Shown here piece after piece: positions 8,501 to 15,768 of a stretch of DNA of 29,867 bases (the stretch's first letter is position 1; each line of letters begins with the position of its first letter). Source of the stretch: Serpentinicella sp031432315. Its GTDB lineage: Bacteria; Bacillota; Clostridia; Peptostreptococcales; Natronincolaceae. The notes under the pieces are model-generated. The model was given only the letters and a program-made list of their open reading frames with translations. It had not been told where the DNA came from and did no database searches. The stretch lies in assembly GCF_031432315.1 (NCBI RefSeq), contig NZ_JAVKGO010000017.1:1-29867 (forward strand), given 5' to 3'. A program made the position numbers and the translations under genes.

Positions 8501-8791
8501 TTCATCCTTTTCTTTTATTTCCATCATCACGGCAACCAAATGCTTACACCCACCCGAATAGGTGTCGTGGGCTGGACAGGTACAGTCCCCTTTTATATAT
8601 TCACCCTTTTCATCAAAGGTCACTTTAACATCATAATAATAACCGCCCTTGACCCTTGCCTTAAATTGGTTATTCTTTCGATCGAAGCTCAAGCCTACAA
8701 CTCTCTTTTTCCGATAGTAGTCTAACCCCTTTTTATAAGCACCGGTAATACTAGATAGGGCCATTAAGTCATCTAATTCTATTTGGAACAT
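5540..8791 (-). CDS. SNF2/DEAD-like helicase with N-terminal SWIM zinc finger
   Basis: A DNA-dependent ATPase of the bacterial SNF2 (HepA/RapA-related) family, about 1083 residues. The N-terminal SWIM zinc finger is C73-x-C75...C85-x-H87 (DCTCPAHDTYSGGCKHL). A long SNF2-associated middle region follows. The helicase core has Walker A LADDMGLGKTLQ near residue 645, DEAQ box CILDEAQHIKN near 740, motif III ALTGTPMEN, and C-terminal motifs FSQFTSMLQLI, LKAGGTGLNLTGAD and ATDRAYRIGQ. The frame opens at a GTG at 8800, but AAGAAGTG is a Shine-Dalgarno for the ATG at 8791, which I prefer. Role in transcription or repair is not established for these proteins. It stands alone between two repeat blocks. 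Confidence 0.93.
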   Translation of the reverse strand: MFQIELDDLMALSSITGAYKKGLDYYRKKRVVGLSFDRKNNQFKARVKGGYYYDVKVTFDEKGEYIKGDCTCPAHDTYSGGCKHLVAVMMEIKEKDETGAFSKIHGARESRDLLAYFNGLKGRNRTNINLEITYERKKAYFRGDRDQSFISFRIGLDKLYVVKYMKEFMRYYESDESLYMGKSFTYEPDNHQFNRVDQKVIELVQEIDEMDEIVNEANYINHTKGLFTGKYVKLSDRMLKRFLNLMKDTGKKFNVIIDGHLLGYTYVSEAPLPISFSLDKGKKGIALDIDLNESVKPLVPDGSFLLMNRRIYKVPESQKEAILPFYSILDKQKSKRIEVPESDETWFMTGVYPKIKQAGEVDVSQGLEEKIYQPGLNSQVYLDQKDEQIIAKLLFNYGEITINPFASEQKEITDRILIRDLEKESSILNYFEENEFKVRDGEAYLGGDEHIFNLVKFGIKKLQGMSDVYYSDNFKNVEIKSSAVFSGGLQLNTKDDLLEFHFDVTGIEDTELKEVLKAMRRKKKYYRLRNGGFLPLDEQTFLETADLFSQLDLSEEDLQDNIISLPKYRALYLDKLIEEKALNFIEKNHAFKSFTENVRNFETVDYYPPESLKEILRSYQVKGFRWLKVLTNYGLGGILADDMGLGKTLQVLSFLLSEKQEKGNTKALIVAPTSLVYNWISEVEKFTPDLKAVAVAGNKAMRKDILDKIAHYDVVITSYPLIRRDIELYSSHDFDYCILDEAQHIKNYASKNAKSVKEIKARHKFALTGTPMENALSELWSIFDFVMPGYLSSNNKFKDHFEKPIVKDGDQKALADLSKLIGPFLLRRLKKEVLKELPEKTESKMLTELTSEQKKVYLAYLKEIKGELEEAIKEKGFERSQIKILAGLTRLRQICCHPGLFIENYKGGSGKMDLLSDLIEANIAGGHRTLLFSQFTSMLQLIKQKLDALNIEYFYLDGSTPMEKRGEMVNAFNEGQGQIFLISLKAGGTGLNLTGADTVIHFDPWWNPAVEEQATDRAYRIGQTSKVQVMKLITKGTIEEKIFNLQEKKKEMINAVIQPGETMLTKITSQELMEILSEIEMGA

Positions 8792-8905
8792 ATAAATCAC
8801 TTCTTTCCATATTAATATCTCTGTTAAAAATGTCTATCCTATTAGTATACCATTTTCTAGACATTATAAAAGAATACTAACAAAAATATCCACTATAGGT
8901 GTTTT

Positions 8906-9143
8906 GTCATTCTGAACGCAGTGAAGAATCTCAATTTTTTATAACTTAAAGTCTGAAACGCTTTTAATGTATTAAAAATCCCCTGATTTCTTATGATTGA
9001 GCAACGTAAGAAATCAGTCATTTTTAACTAAGCGACTGACGCAAAACTTCTTTTGGGTCATCTGCTTGCACGCTGTGTAAGCGACTGACACGAAACTTCT
9101 CTTCGGTCATCTGCTTAAGACCCTTCGCAAAACTCAGGATGAC
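8906..9143 (-). repeat. MITE-like element, copy B, with terminal inverted repeats
   Basis: A 238-bp element. Its left end GTCATTCTGAACGCAGTGAA (8906-8931) and right end, read on the minus strand, GTCATCCTGAGTTTTGCGAA (9143-9118), are related inverted repeats of about 26 bp. Inside are two 38-bp direct repeats (9030-9067, 9079-9116) and a hairpin-like TGATTTCTTA...TAAGAAATCA (about 8982-9017). No coding capacity. It is the intact version of copy A on the other side of the helicase gene. The rest of 8801-9216 holds no gene. Confidence 0.75.
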
Positions 9144-9216
9144 AAATACAAAACAAGTTATATATTACTTTATTGAAAGCATTTCATAATAAACATAATT
9201 ATGCAATTTGCAACAT

Positions 9217-9258
9217 AAAAAAATCACCCTAGATCTAAATCTAAGGTGATTTTAAAAT
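9217..9258 (-). terminator. Terminator of the LCP gene
   Basis: On the minus strand AAAATCACCTTAGAT pairs with ATCTAGGGTGATTTT (short loop), followed by a run of T. It lies just after the LCP stop codon. Confidence 0.85.
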
Positions 9259-9264
9259 TTTTCT

Positions 9265-10296
9265 CTACTGCGTCAACGAAGCTGCCCTTTTTCTCGCATC
9301 TTCAATTGGCACTCTGTAGTAATATATTCTGTTATGTCTAAAGCCTGTTCCATCTAAGGTGCTCATATCAACCGTATTTAAGTTAAGACTCGTAAAGGCT
9401 GACCAATTACTCATCACCACATTTGGCGTAATATCTGTTCTAATAAAGGGACTAATATCCTCTAATAGAGATAAGGCTTGGTTCAATGAAAGTTCGTTAC
9501 TTACTTTAGTTAAAATCGTCATTACTACCTGTTGTTGACGTTTAATACGACCGAAATCATCTCCACCACCGGATCTTAACTTTCTAGCAGTAGTGTATCT
9601 TAGTACGTCATCACCATTCATATGCTGGCTCCCTGCTCTAAATAGTACCCTGCCATTCGTATGTACCATATCCTGAGGTACTGTTATTTGAACCCCACCT
9701 ATGGCATCAATAGCTCTAGTAAAGCTTTGCATATCTACCCGAGCATAATGATCAATATGTATGTCTAAATAACCTTCTACCGTCTCTTTTAATAGCCTTG
9801 TTCCCCCAAAAGCACTAGCATGATTAATCTTATCATACCCACGCCCTGGAATCCTTACATATGTATCTCTAGGAATCGAAAGTATAGCGGCTTTTTTTGT
9901 TCTTTTGTTATACTGAACCACCATAAGCGAGTCTGCACGCCCAGCACCACCAATGGTTCTTGAATCAATTCCCATTAACATAATATTTAGGTGGTCAGAA
10001 TTTCTAGCAGATCTTGGTTGATCATAAATACGATCATCAAGAAATTTATAAGCTTCCACCTCATCTTCCGGGATAACATCTGCCTCAGGCTCATTATCAT
10101 AATCAATTAAATCTTCAGGGTCAATCGCTTCAAACTCTTCATCATCTAAGGATTCATGCATTGTAGAATAAATGTTATACAGTCTAACACCCACACTCGT
10201 TCCATAGATTAACAATGGCATTAATAAAACTAAAGCTACAATTAGTATTTTTTTCTTTTTTGTCATTTTTGATTTTTTATTTTTTTTCCGGCTCAC
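9265..10296 (-). CDS. LytR-CpsA-Psr (LCP) family cell-wall polymer ligase
   Basis: Membrane-anchored phosphotransferase that moves undecaprenyl-linked polymers (teichoic acid or capsule) onto peptidoglycan. It is 343 residues, with a strongly basic N-terminus, one membrane segment (ILIVALVLLMPLLIYGTSVG, about 17-36), an acidic linker (DDEEFEAIDPEDLIDYD) and the LCP domain from about residue 100. Hallmarks are MLMGIDSRTIGGAGRADSLM and SIPRDTYVRIPGRGYDKIN, which carry the conserved Asp/Arg residues for pyrophosphate binding. The GTG start follows GGAGG by 10 bases. Its partner polymer may be the product of the polysaccharide locus at the left edge or a teichoic acid. Confidence 0.93.
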   Translation of the reverse strand: MSRKKNKKSKMTKKKKILIVALVLLMPLLIYGTSVGVRLYNIYSTMHESLDDEEFEAIDPEDLIDYDNEPEADVIPEDEVEAYKFLDDRIYDQPRSARNSDHLNIMLMGIDSRTIGGAGRADSLMVVQYNKRTKKAAILSIPRDTYVRIPGRGYDKINHASAFGGTRLLKETVEGYLDIHIDHYARVDMQSFTRAIDAIGGVQITVPQDMVHTNGRVLFRAGSQHMNGDDVLRYTTARKLRSGGGDDFGRIKRQQQVVMTILTKVSNELSLNQALSLLEDISPFIRTDITPNVVMSNWSAFTSLNLNTVDMSTLDGTGFRHNRIYYYRVPIEDARKRAASLTQ

Positions 10297-10400
10297 GCTT
10301 CGTCAGCCTCCTTATATTTTTTACATGCTAAACATATTAAATTTTATCACTTACACCAGAATAATACAACTTATTTTATTATTGACTTACTAATAATTAA

Positions 10401-10429
10401 TCGACTTTATTTTACATATACGCTATAAT
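10401..10429 (+). promoter_or_regulatory. Sigma-A-type promoter of the PAP2 gene
   Basis: TCGACT, 17 bases, TATAAT (10424-10429). The region 10297-10477 is shared with the divergent LCP gene. Confidence 0.55.
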
Positions 10430-10477
10430 ATTTTTTATAACAAAAAATAAAATATAAATTCGTTTTTAATGTAAAGG

Positions 10478-11047
10478 ATGATAAAAATGTTTTTAAATAT
10501 AAATTCTTTAGATCATAGAATTTTTGAGTTTCTATTTGATTTTTCTTCAAACAGCGATTTCATCGGCCAATTAATGATTACAGTAACCAACCTATCTTCA
10601 AAAATATTTGCCGGAATCTACGTTTTGTTCTTTATTTACTTGTTTATAAATAAAAAAGATAAAATAATTCCTTATATTATTGCTCCGGCTACTTCTTTTG
10701 CCCTTGTTCATATAATCAGACTATTATATGTAAGGCCAAGACCCTTTGTTGCTTTAGAAATAGAAAGTTTAATTTACCATGACCCTAGTGGTTCTCTGCC
10801 AAGTATGCATGCAGTTAGTGCTTTTGCCATTGCTATGGCCATTTACTTAATTAATAAAAAGTTTGGCGCTTTTATGCTACTACTTGCATTTTTAACAGGC
10901 CTTTCACGAGTTATGGTAGGTGTTCATTTTCCAATGGACATTGTAATAGGGGCTTTAATTTCAGTATCTATTAACCTAATTATATTTAATTTGTATAATC
11001 ACTTTTTTGGAACCAGAAAAAAGTCATCAAACTATTTTAGATTATAA
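10478..11047 (+). CDS. PAP2-family membrane phosphatase (BcrC-like undecaprenyl-diphosphatase candidate)
   Basis: A 189-residue polytopic membrane enzyme with the three phosphatase motifs facing outward: RLLYVRPRP (K-x6-RP with Arg for Lys), SGSLPSMHA (PSGH-type with PSMH) and SRVMVGVHFPMD (SR-x5-H-x3-D). About five membrane spans are visible. It probably dephosphorylates undecaprenyl pyrophosphate to recycle the lipid carrier for peptidoglycan and surface polymers; phosphatidylglycerophosphate is an alternative substrate. The frame begins MIKMF; the downstream ATG two codons on is equally possible. Divergent from LCP and followed by a terminator. Confidence 0.88.
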   Translation: MIKMFLNINSLDHRIFEFLFDFSSNSDFIGQLMITVTNLSSKIFAGIYVLFFIYLFINKKDKIIPYIIAPATSFALVHIIRLLYVRPRPFVALEIESLIYHDPSGSLPSMHAVSAFAIAMAIYLINKKFGAFMLLLAFLTGLSRVMVGVHFPMDIVIGALISVSINLIIFNLYNHFFGTRKKSSNYFRL

Positions 11048-11076
11048 ACATACAGATAAATATTGAATTTCAAACA

Positions 11077-11125
11077 AAAAAACACTTTAAATCCATTAGA
11101 TTTTAAAGTGTTTTTTGTCTTTTTT
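11077..11125 (+). terminator. Bidirectional terminator after the PAP2 gene
   Basis: Stem AAAAAACACTTTAAA/TTTAAAGTGTTTTTT with a 10-base loop and a following T-rich tail. Confidence 0.85.
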
Positions 11126-11142
11126 AGGACTTTCATATTAAA

Positions 11143-11202
11143 ACAAAACGCTCTGTCGCGTTTTGTAGTTTTATTGACAAATTTGTCTAATATGCTTATT
11201 AT
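11143..11202 (+). promoter_or_regulatory. Hairpin and consensus sigma-A promoter of the dockerin-cohesin operon
   Basis: TTGACA (11174-11179), 17 bases, TATTAT (11197-11202) is close to consensus. Seven bases upstream of the -35 is a perfect inverted repeat ACAAAACGC/GCGTTTTGT (11143-11166, loop TCTGTC). It could be an operator, or a second terminator insulating the operon from the PAP2 gene. TSS expected near 11209. Confidence 0.75.
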
Positions 11203-11277
11203 TAACCTATACACAAACATTCTAATTTAAACACAAATTATACTTTTATTTGAAAGGTTTGAGGGGGATAAATACCA

Positions 11278-13401
11278 GTGAAAAAAATTAAAAAAATAAA
11301 TGCTTTATTCCTTATAATTGTACTTTCTTTTGTTTTAATTGTACCCAAATTTTATGCATCAGCAAGTTCTGACTATAGTACAATACGAGTTAGACTTTCT
11401 ATAAGCAAGTCCTCGATTCCTATTGTAATAGATGGAGAGTACTACATAGCAGAAAAACCTAACATCGACTTAAAGCGAGGGGACTATACTGTATCAGTAG
11501 CATCAAATAACCGAGTTCGTATAAGAGGAAATGGTATTGATGAAACAGTCGGAACCTCTTTAACACTTATACGCACAGCCAATAACGGTAGTGGTAATAA
11601 TCACATGACCATAAAAGGGACAGACCATGGAGATATAAATTATCTAGGTAATATGCACTTCACTGTTCGTTCAGGTAATTTAAGGGTTATTAATCATATA
11701 CCAGTTGAACAATATTTACCCGGTGTAGTTGCTTACGAAATGAGCAATAGCTTTCCTTTAGAAGCTTTAAAGGCCCAAGCAGTCACAGCAAGGGGCTACG
11801 CTGTTAATAGAATTAGTAGCTCCGGCGATCATGATATAGGAGATACCGAGCAAACTCAAGTTTATAGAGGCTATAACCCTACTAACGGAAACGTTATTCA
11901 AGCTGTAAATGAAACAAAGGGTGAAGTCCTTAAATATAATGGCGAAATCATATCTGCATATTATTCCGCATCTAATGGTGGTTTTACCGAGCTACCTGGC
12001 AACGCCTGGGGTTTTGGGGACTCTGCAAATAATGCACATCCCTATTTAGTTATAAGAGAAGACCCCTATGACCTTGCAAACCCCAATAGCTTGTATCATA
12101 GACTGTTTATTCCAAGTAAAGTAGAAGGTTCCGATTATGATACAACAACCCTTGATAGTGACTATGCAGTACGGATAGTAAAGTGTAATACCTGGGTTAA
12201 TGTTAGAACGGGTCCAGGATCTAACTATGCCTGGGCTGGAAGAGGGTACCTGCATACCGCCTACGAATGGATTTCTTCCACTACTGTTAAAGGACCCAAT
12301 GGCAAAGACGTGATCTGGCATAAAATTAAACATGATAATGGTACAGTGTATATACATTCTACATATGGTGTAAAAACAGAAAATGGGCGATACCTTTACG
12401 CTAACCCAGCACTAGGAGATCTTCAGACACAGGTATATGAAAAGCTTAAAAGTGATAAAAACATTGATAAAGCAACGGATATTAAAATTAATACTGTAAA
12501 TAGCCTGGAAAACGGTGAAAAAAGATGGCCAAATACAGATAGTACCAGTTATGTTACTGCCAATGCAAATGTTACGGTTCAGTACCATACGTCAGGCTCA
12601 AGTTCTTTATCAAGTAAAACCGATGTAGATGTAGAAATAAGTTTAATGAACCGCAATGAAAACGGTACCGTATTAAGGTCCCACGAATATTTTGACAGTA
12701 ATATGATTTTTAGAGGTGTAGAAAGTACCAAAGATGGATATTACCTCACAAACGGCCGGTTTGGCCACGGCGTAGGCATGAGCCAAAGAGGCGCACAACA
12801 GATGGCATCAGTCCATAATAAAAAGCATTATGAAATTTTAGATTTTTATTTCGCAGGAACAAAGTTAGAAAAAGTAGACACTACTGTACCAAGTTTACCA
12901 AAACGACCGGAACTTGAATCAGAACCTAATCCAGAACCTGAGCCTGCACCTAAACCAGAAGTCCCAAAAGATCCCAAACTAAGTAGCAATAAATATACTG
13001 TAAATCATAATAATTCCAGTATTACAGGTTTATCGACTAAACTTAATGTTCGAACCTTTCTTGATCATCTTTCAATATCCGACGGTAGCATTAAACTCTT
13101 AGACGCTAGTGGTAAAGAGAAAAAATCCGGCGTTGTGGCTACAGGAGATGTATTAGAAGTGAGAACAAGCGATAACAAAGTTCACAAAAGATATCCACTT
13201 ATTATATATGGTGATGTAAATGGTAATGGAGACATTATGATTCTAGACCTTTTACGTATTCAAAGATATTTACTTAATACTTCGGACCTAAAAGAACCAT
13301 ATAAAACTGCAGCTGACATAACAAGAAGTGGCTCAGTTACCATTTTAGATTTACTTAGACTACAAAGACATTTGTTAGGCACCACAACAATTAAACAATA
13401 A
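11278..13401 (+). CDS. Secreted SpoIID/LytB-domain protein with SH3-like insert and C-terminal dockerin
   Basis: A 707-residue exported protein. It has a signal peptide (1-30, cleavage after YASA), a SpoIID domain first part (about 125-255: VEQYLPGVVAYEM, LEALKAQAVTARGYA, YSASNGGFTE), an inserted SH3-like module (about 298-375: WVNVRTGPGSNYAW), and the SpoIID C-terminal motif GRFGHGVGMSQRGAQQMA (about 493-510). A Pro/Glu linker follows (540-565), then a beta domain (about 568-644). A type I-like dockerin (645-702) has two F-hand repeats, DVNGNGDIMILDLLRIQR and DITRSGSVTILDLLRLQR. SpoIID proteins are lytic transglycosylases acting on peptidoglycan. The dockerin should bind the cohesins encoded immediately downstream. 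GTG start with GAGGGGG Shine-Dalgarno. Confidence 0.9.
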   Translation: MKKIKKINALFLIIVLSFVLIVPKFYASASSDYSTIRVRLSISKSSIPIVIDGEYYIAEKPNIDLKRGDYTVSVASNNRVRIRGNGIDETVGTSLTLIRTANNGSGNNHMTIKGTDHGDINYLGNMHFTVRSGNLRVINHIPVEQYLPGVVAYEMSNSFPLEALKAQAVTARGYAVNRISSSGDHDIGDTEQTQVYRGYNPTNGNVIQAVNETKGEVLKYNGEIISAYYSASNGGFTELPGNAWGFGDSANNAHPYLVIREDPYDLANPNSLYHRLFIPSKVEGSDYDTTTLDSDYAVRIVKCNTWVNVRTGPGSNYAWAGRGYLHTAYEWISSTTVKGPNGKDVIWHKIKHDNGTVYIHSTYGVKTENGRYLYANPALGDLQTQVYEKLKSDKNIDKATDIKINTVNSLENGEKRWPNTDSTSYVTANANVTVQYHTSGSSSLSSKTDVDVEISLMNRNENGTVLRSHEYFDSNMIFRGVESTKDGYYLTNGRFGHGVGMSQRGAQQMASVHNKKHYEILDFYFAGTKLEKVDTTVPSLPKRPELESEPNPEPEPAPKPEVPKDPKLSSNKYTVNHNNSSITGLSTKLNVRTFLDHLSISDGSIKLLDASGKEKKSGVVATGDVLEVRTSDNKVHKRYPLIIYGDVNGNGDIMILDLLRIQRYLLNTSDLKEPYKTAADITRSGSVTILDLLRLQRHLLGTTTIKQ

Positions 13402-13413
13402 AGGGTGTTTAGT

Positions 13414-14511
13414 ATGATAACAACCAAATATAAAAAAATACTTTTAATAACAATATTAAGCATTATACTGGCTGGTTTCCCAAACCTTACTTTCGCAGAA
13501 AGCGTCTCTTTAGACATATCTGTTGATTTAGATGAAATTAAAGTAGGAGAGCTCTTTACAGTAACCGTACAGTTTAATAGTAATGAGCCTATTGGCGCAT
13601 TAAGTGCTGATATAAGCTATGATGATCAACTTGTATCCTATCAGCATGGTGGGGGTAATGCATCAATGGTTGCTAATGGATCTGGGGGGATCAATGATAC
13701 AGGTTCCCCTTTTACCCATTCCTTAACCTATGCTTATACCTTCCTTGCTAAAGAATCCGGAGAAGCTAATTTTGCAATTAAAAGCAGTGAAGTAATCTCT
13801 TATGATGGAGGGCTTTTAGACAGTTTATCTAAGAATGTGAAAATACGGATTTTGCAATCTCCCTCTGAAGATGACACACCTCCAATAAAAACACCAGAAT
13901 TTAAAGATGATTTTATTGAAACAGAGATAGGTGGTAAAGCACTATACGTATTTAGCGAAGCTAAAGAAAATACTTTACCGAAACATTTTGAGTTAAAATC
14001 CTTTACCTTTAAAGAGAGAGAAGTAATTGGTGCTCAGCATCCAATTACAGAAACGACTTTAGTTCATACTGTTGATGATCAGCTAAAAGAAAACTGGTAC
14101 ATTTATGATATGACTACGCAACAGCTAATGCCTTATGTGACCGTTAACATAAACAAAGCATACACCTTATTACCGGTGTATGAAACCATAGTTGGATATG
14201 ATTTAGAAACTATTAACATTATGGGTGTAAATTTAGCTGTACTTAAAGCTGACCACCTACCAAAGGGTGTTTATCTGACCTCTGCCATCAATGAAGTTGG
14301 CGCTTCCGGCTACTACTTCATTGATATAAATGACCAAACACTACAAAAAGCTTGGGTAGATAATCAAATCATTGAAACAGAAATAGAGCAACCAAACTAC
14401 TGGCCAATCTACACACTAGCTTTCATATGCTTTATTTTACTAATAGCTGTTTTAATACTTAGACAACAGTATCAAAATAAAATGAAAAGGCGAGGTAATA
14501 ACCATGAATAA
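13414..14511 (+). CDS. Membrane-anchored cohesin protein A
   Basis: A 365-residue protein starting at the ATG that has AAAGGGTG six bases upstream; the frame also opens at a GTG at 13405 inside that site. It has a signal peptide (1-28, ending LTFA), then a cohesin domain (about 31-148) recognisable by KVGELFTVTVQFNSN, IGALSADISYDDQLVSY and the closing ESGEANFAIKSSEVISYDGG strands. A second, unidentified domain (165-325) is shared with cohesin protein B. One C-terminal membrane span (about 330-349, WPIYTLAFICFILLIAVLIL) precedes a basic tail. It should display the cohesin outside the membrane and receive the dockerin. Twelve bases after the dockerin gene; its end overlaps the next gene by 8 bases. 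Confidence 0.85.
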   Translation: MITTKYKKILLITILSIILAGFPNLTFAESVSLDISVDLDEIKVGELFTVTVQFNSNEPIGALSADISYDDQLVSYQHGGGNASMVANGSGGINDTGSPFTHSLTYAYTFLAKESGEANFAIKSSEVISYDGGLLDSLSKNVKIRILQSPSEDDTPPIKTPEFKDDFIETEIGGKALYVFSEAKENTLPKHFELKSFTFKEREVIGAQHPITETTLVHTVDDQLKENWYIYDMTTQQLMPYVTVNINKAYTLLPVYETIVGYDLETINIMGVNLAVLKADHLPKGVYLTSAINEVGASGYYFIDINDQTLQKAWVDNQIIETEIEQPNYWPIYTLAFICFILLIAVLILRQQYQNKMKRRGNNHE

Positions 14512-15706
14512 AACCTACAAAAAAACCTTTATATCTTTTATATTAATTGTTTTACTTATTAATCTTTTTCCAATGACTAGCCATGCTGCTAACGCAACTA
14601 TTGCCCTTAGTTCTTCTTCTGTAAATGTTGGTGATAAAGTTACTGTTACAGTTACTTTTAACGCTAATAATATTGGTGCTGTAAGTGGTAACTTCACTTA
14701 TAATTCTGATGTATTAAAGTTTGAAGACGGCACCGGCATGGCAAATACTGGTATAATTATGTTAACAGAAATGCTTTCATCCGCTTCTACAGCTTCATCG
14801 TTAAGTGCTACTGCTACTTTTACAGCATTAAAAGAAGGTACTGCTGCTTTTGAGATTAAAGAGAGTCAAGTCTATGAGGATTCAGATGATGATGGTGGGG
14901 TCTTACTGGGCGAACCAACAGCTGGCGTCAATATTAACGTAAAAAAACCAGCACCAAAGCCAGCACCTGCACCAAGTCAACCGAGCCAACCTAGTCAACC
15001 TAGTCAACCTAGTCAACCGCCAGAACCGGAGCCGGAGCCTGAACCAGAGCCACCAAATCCAGTTGAAGAGGCAGTCCAAGTTAATATTGCTGACAACGAA
15101 TTATTTCTATGGTCAGACTTATCTACTGTGAAAATACCGGATAACTTTGAAGTAGAGGAAATAACTTATTCCGATGAAGAGATTGAAGTTGCTGTAGGAA
15201 AAGAAAAAGGTATTACGTTAGCTTACCTTACTGATGAAGAAGGCGAAAATGGCGTATTTTATGTATATGACCAAGCTACGAATAACCTTTACCCTTACAT
15301 TAACTACAGCACAAGTGCTACTTATACAATACTTCAATTAGAAAGTGATTTAGATTTACCTGAAGGTTACATTCCCTCAGAACTTACTTTAAAAGACCAA
15401 GCTGTACAAGCATGGCAACATGAATCAAATGATCAACCAGATTTTTACTTGCTTTATGCCATGAATGAAGCGGGAGAAAAAGACTTTTACCTTTTTGATC
15501 AATCCGAAGGAACCATGCAACGCTTTTTTGACCGAACCGTTGTAATAGAAGTTGAAAAACAACCTGAGGCCCAAGGCTTTTTCGAAAAGTTATCTGAGGA
15601 TTCAACACTTAGAGCTGTTTTCGTATCTTTAATTGCATTAAGTATTGTCTTACTTGGATTACTAGTCGCTCTATATCTTAAAACTTACCAAAAAGGCAAA
15701 CATTAA
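14504..15706 (+). CDS. Membrane-anchored cohesin protein B
   Basis: A 400-residue protein. It has a signal peptide (1-28, TSHA), a cohesin domain (about 31-147: VNVGDKVTVTVTFNANNIGA, SGNFTYNSDVLKFEDG, EGTAAFEIKESQVYED), then a low-complexity linker (148-187) of KPAP, SQP repeats and an EPEPEP run, the same unidentified second domain as protein A (about 192-350), and one membrane span (about 370-392, VFVSLIALSIVLLGLLVALY). The long linker would hold the cohesin further from the membrane than in protein A. Start overlaps the upstream stop region (AACCATGAATAA), so translation is probably coupled. Last gene of the operon. Confidence 0.87.
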   Translation: MNKTYKKTFISFILIVLLINLFPMTSHAANATIALSSSSVNVGDKVTVTVTFNANNIGAVSGNFTYNSDVLKFEDGTGMANTGIIMLTEMLSSASTASSLSATATFTALKEGTAAFEIKESQVYEDSDDDGGVLLGEPTAGVNINVKKPAPKPAPAPSQPSQPSQPSQPSQPPEPEPEPEPEPPNPVEEAVQVNIADNELFLWSDLSTVKIPDNFEVEEITYSDEEIEVAVGKEKGITLAYLTDEEGENGVFYVYDQATNNLYPYINYSTSATYTILQLESDLDLPEGYIPSELTLKDQAVQAWQHESNDQPDFYLLYAMNEAGEKDFYLFDQSEGTMQRFFDRTVVIEVEKQPEAQGFFEKLSEDSTLRAVFVSLIALSIVLLGLLVALYLKTYQKGKH

Positions 15707-15728
15707 TTATACAGCCAAATAACATAAC

Positions 15729-15768
15729 AAAGACCCACTTTGATTTTAACACCAAAGTGGGTCTTTAA
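15729..15768 (+). terminator. Bidirectional terminator between cohesin B and the GDPD gene
   Basis: Perfect 14-bp stem AAAGACCCACTTTG/CAAAGTGGGTCTTT with a 10-base loop. It serves the converging plus-strand operon and minus-strand GDPD gene; its right arm touches the GDPD stop codon. Confidence 0.9.

Noticed and set aside
11032..11220. Minus-strand 62-codon frame between PAP2 and the SpoIID gene
   Set aside because: It runs through the terminator hairpin and the operon promoter; no family resemblance and no proper ribosome site.
12046..12357. Minus-strand 103-codon frame inside the dockerin gene
   Set aside because: Lies wholly within the well-supported SpoIID protein; codon pattern is a shadow.
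11278..15706. Classical cellulosome
   Set aside because: No glycoside hydrolase with dockerin, no multi-cohesin scaffoldin and no cellulose-binding module in the window; the dockerin is on a peptidoglycan-acting protein.
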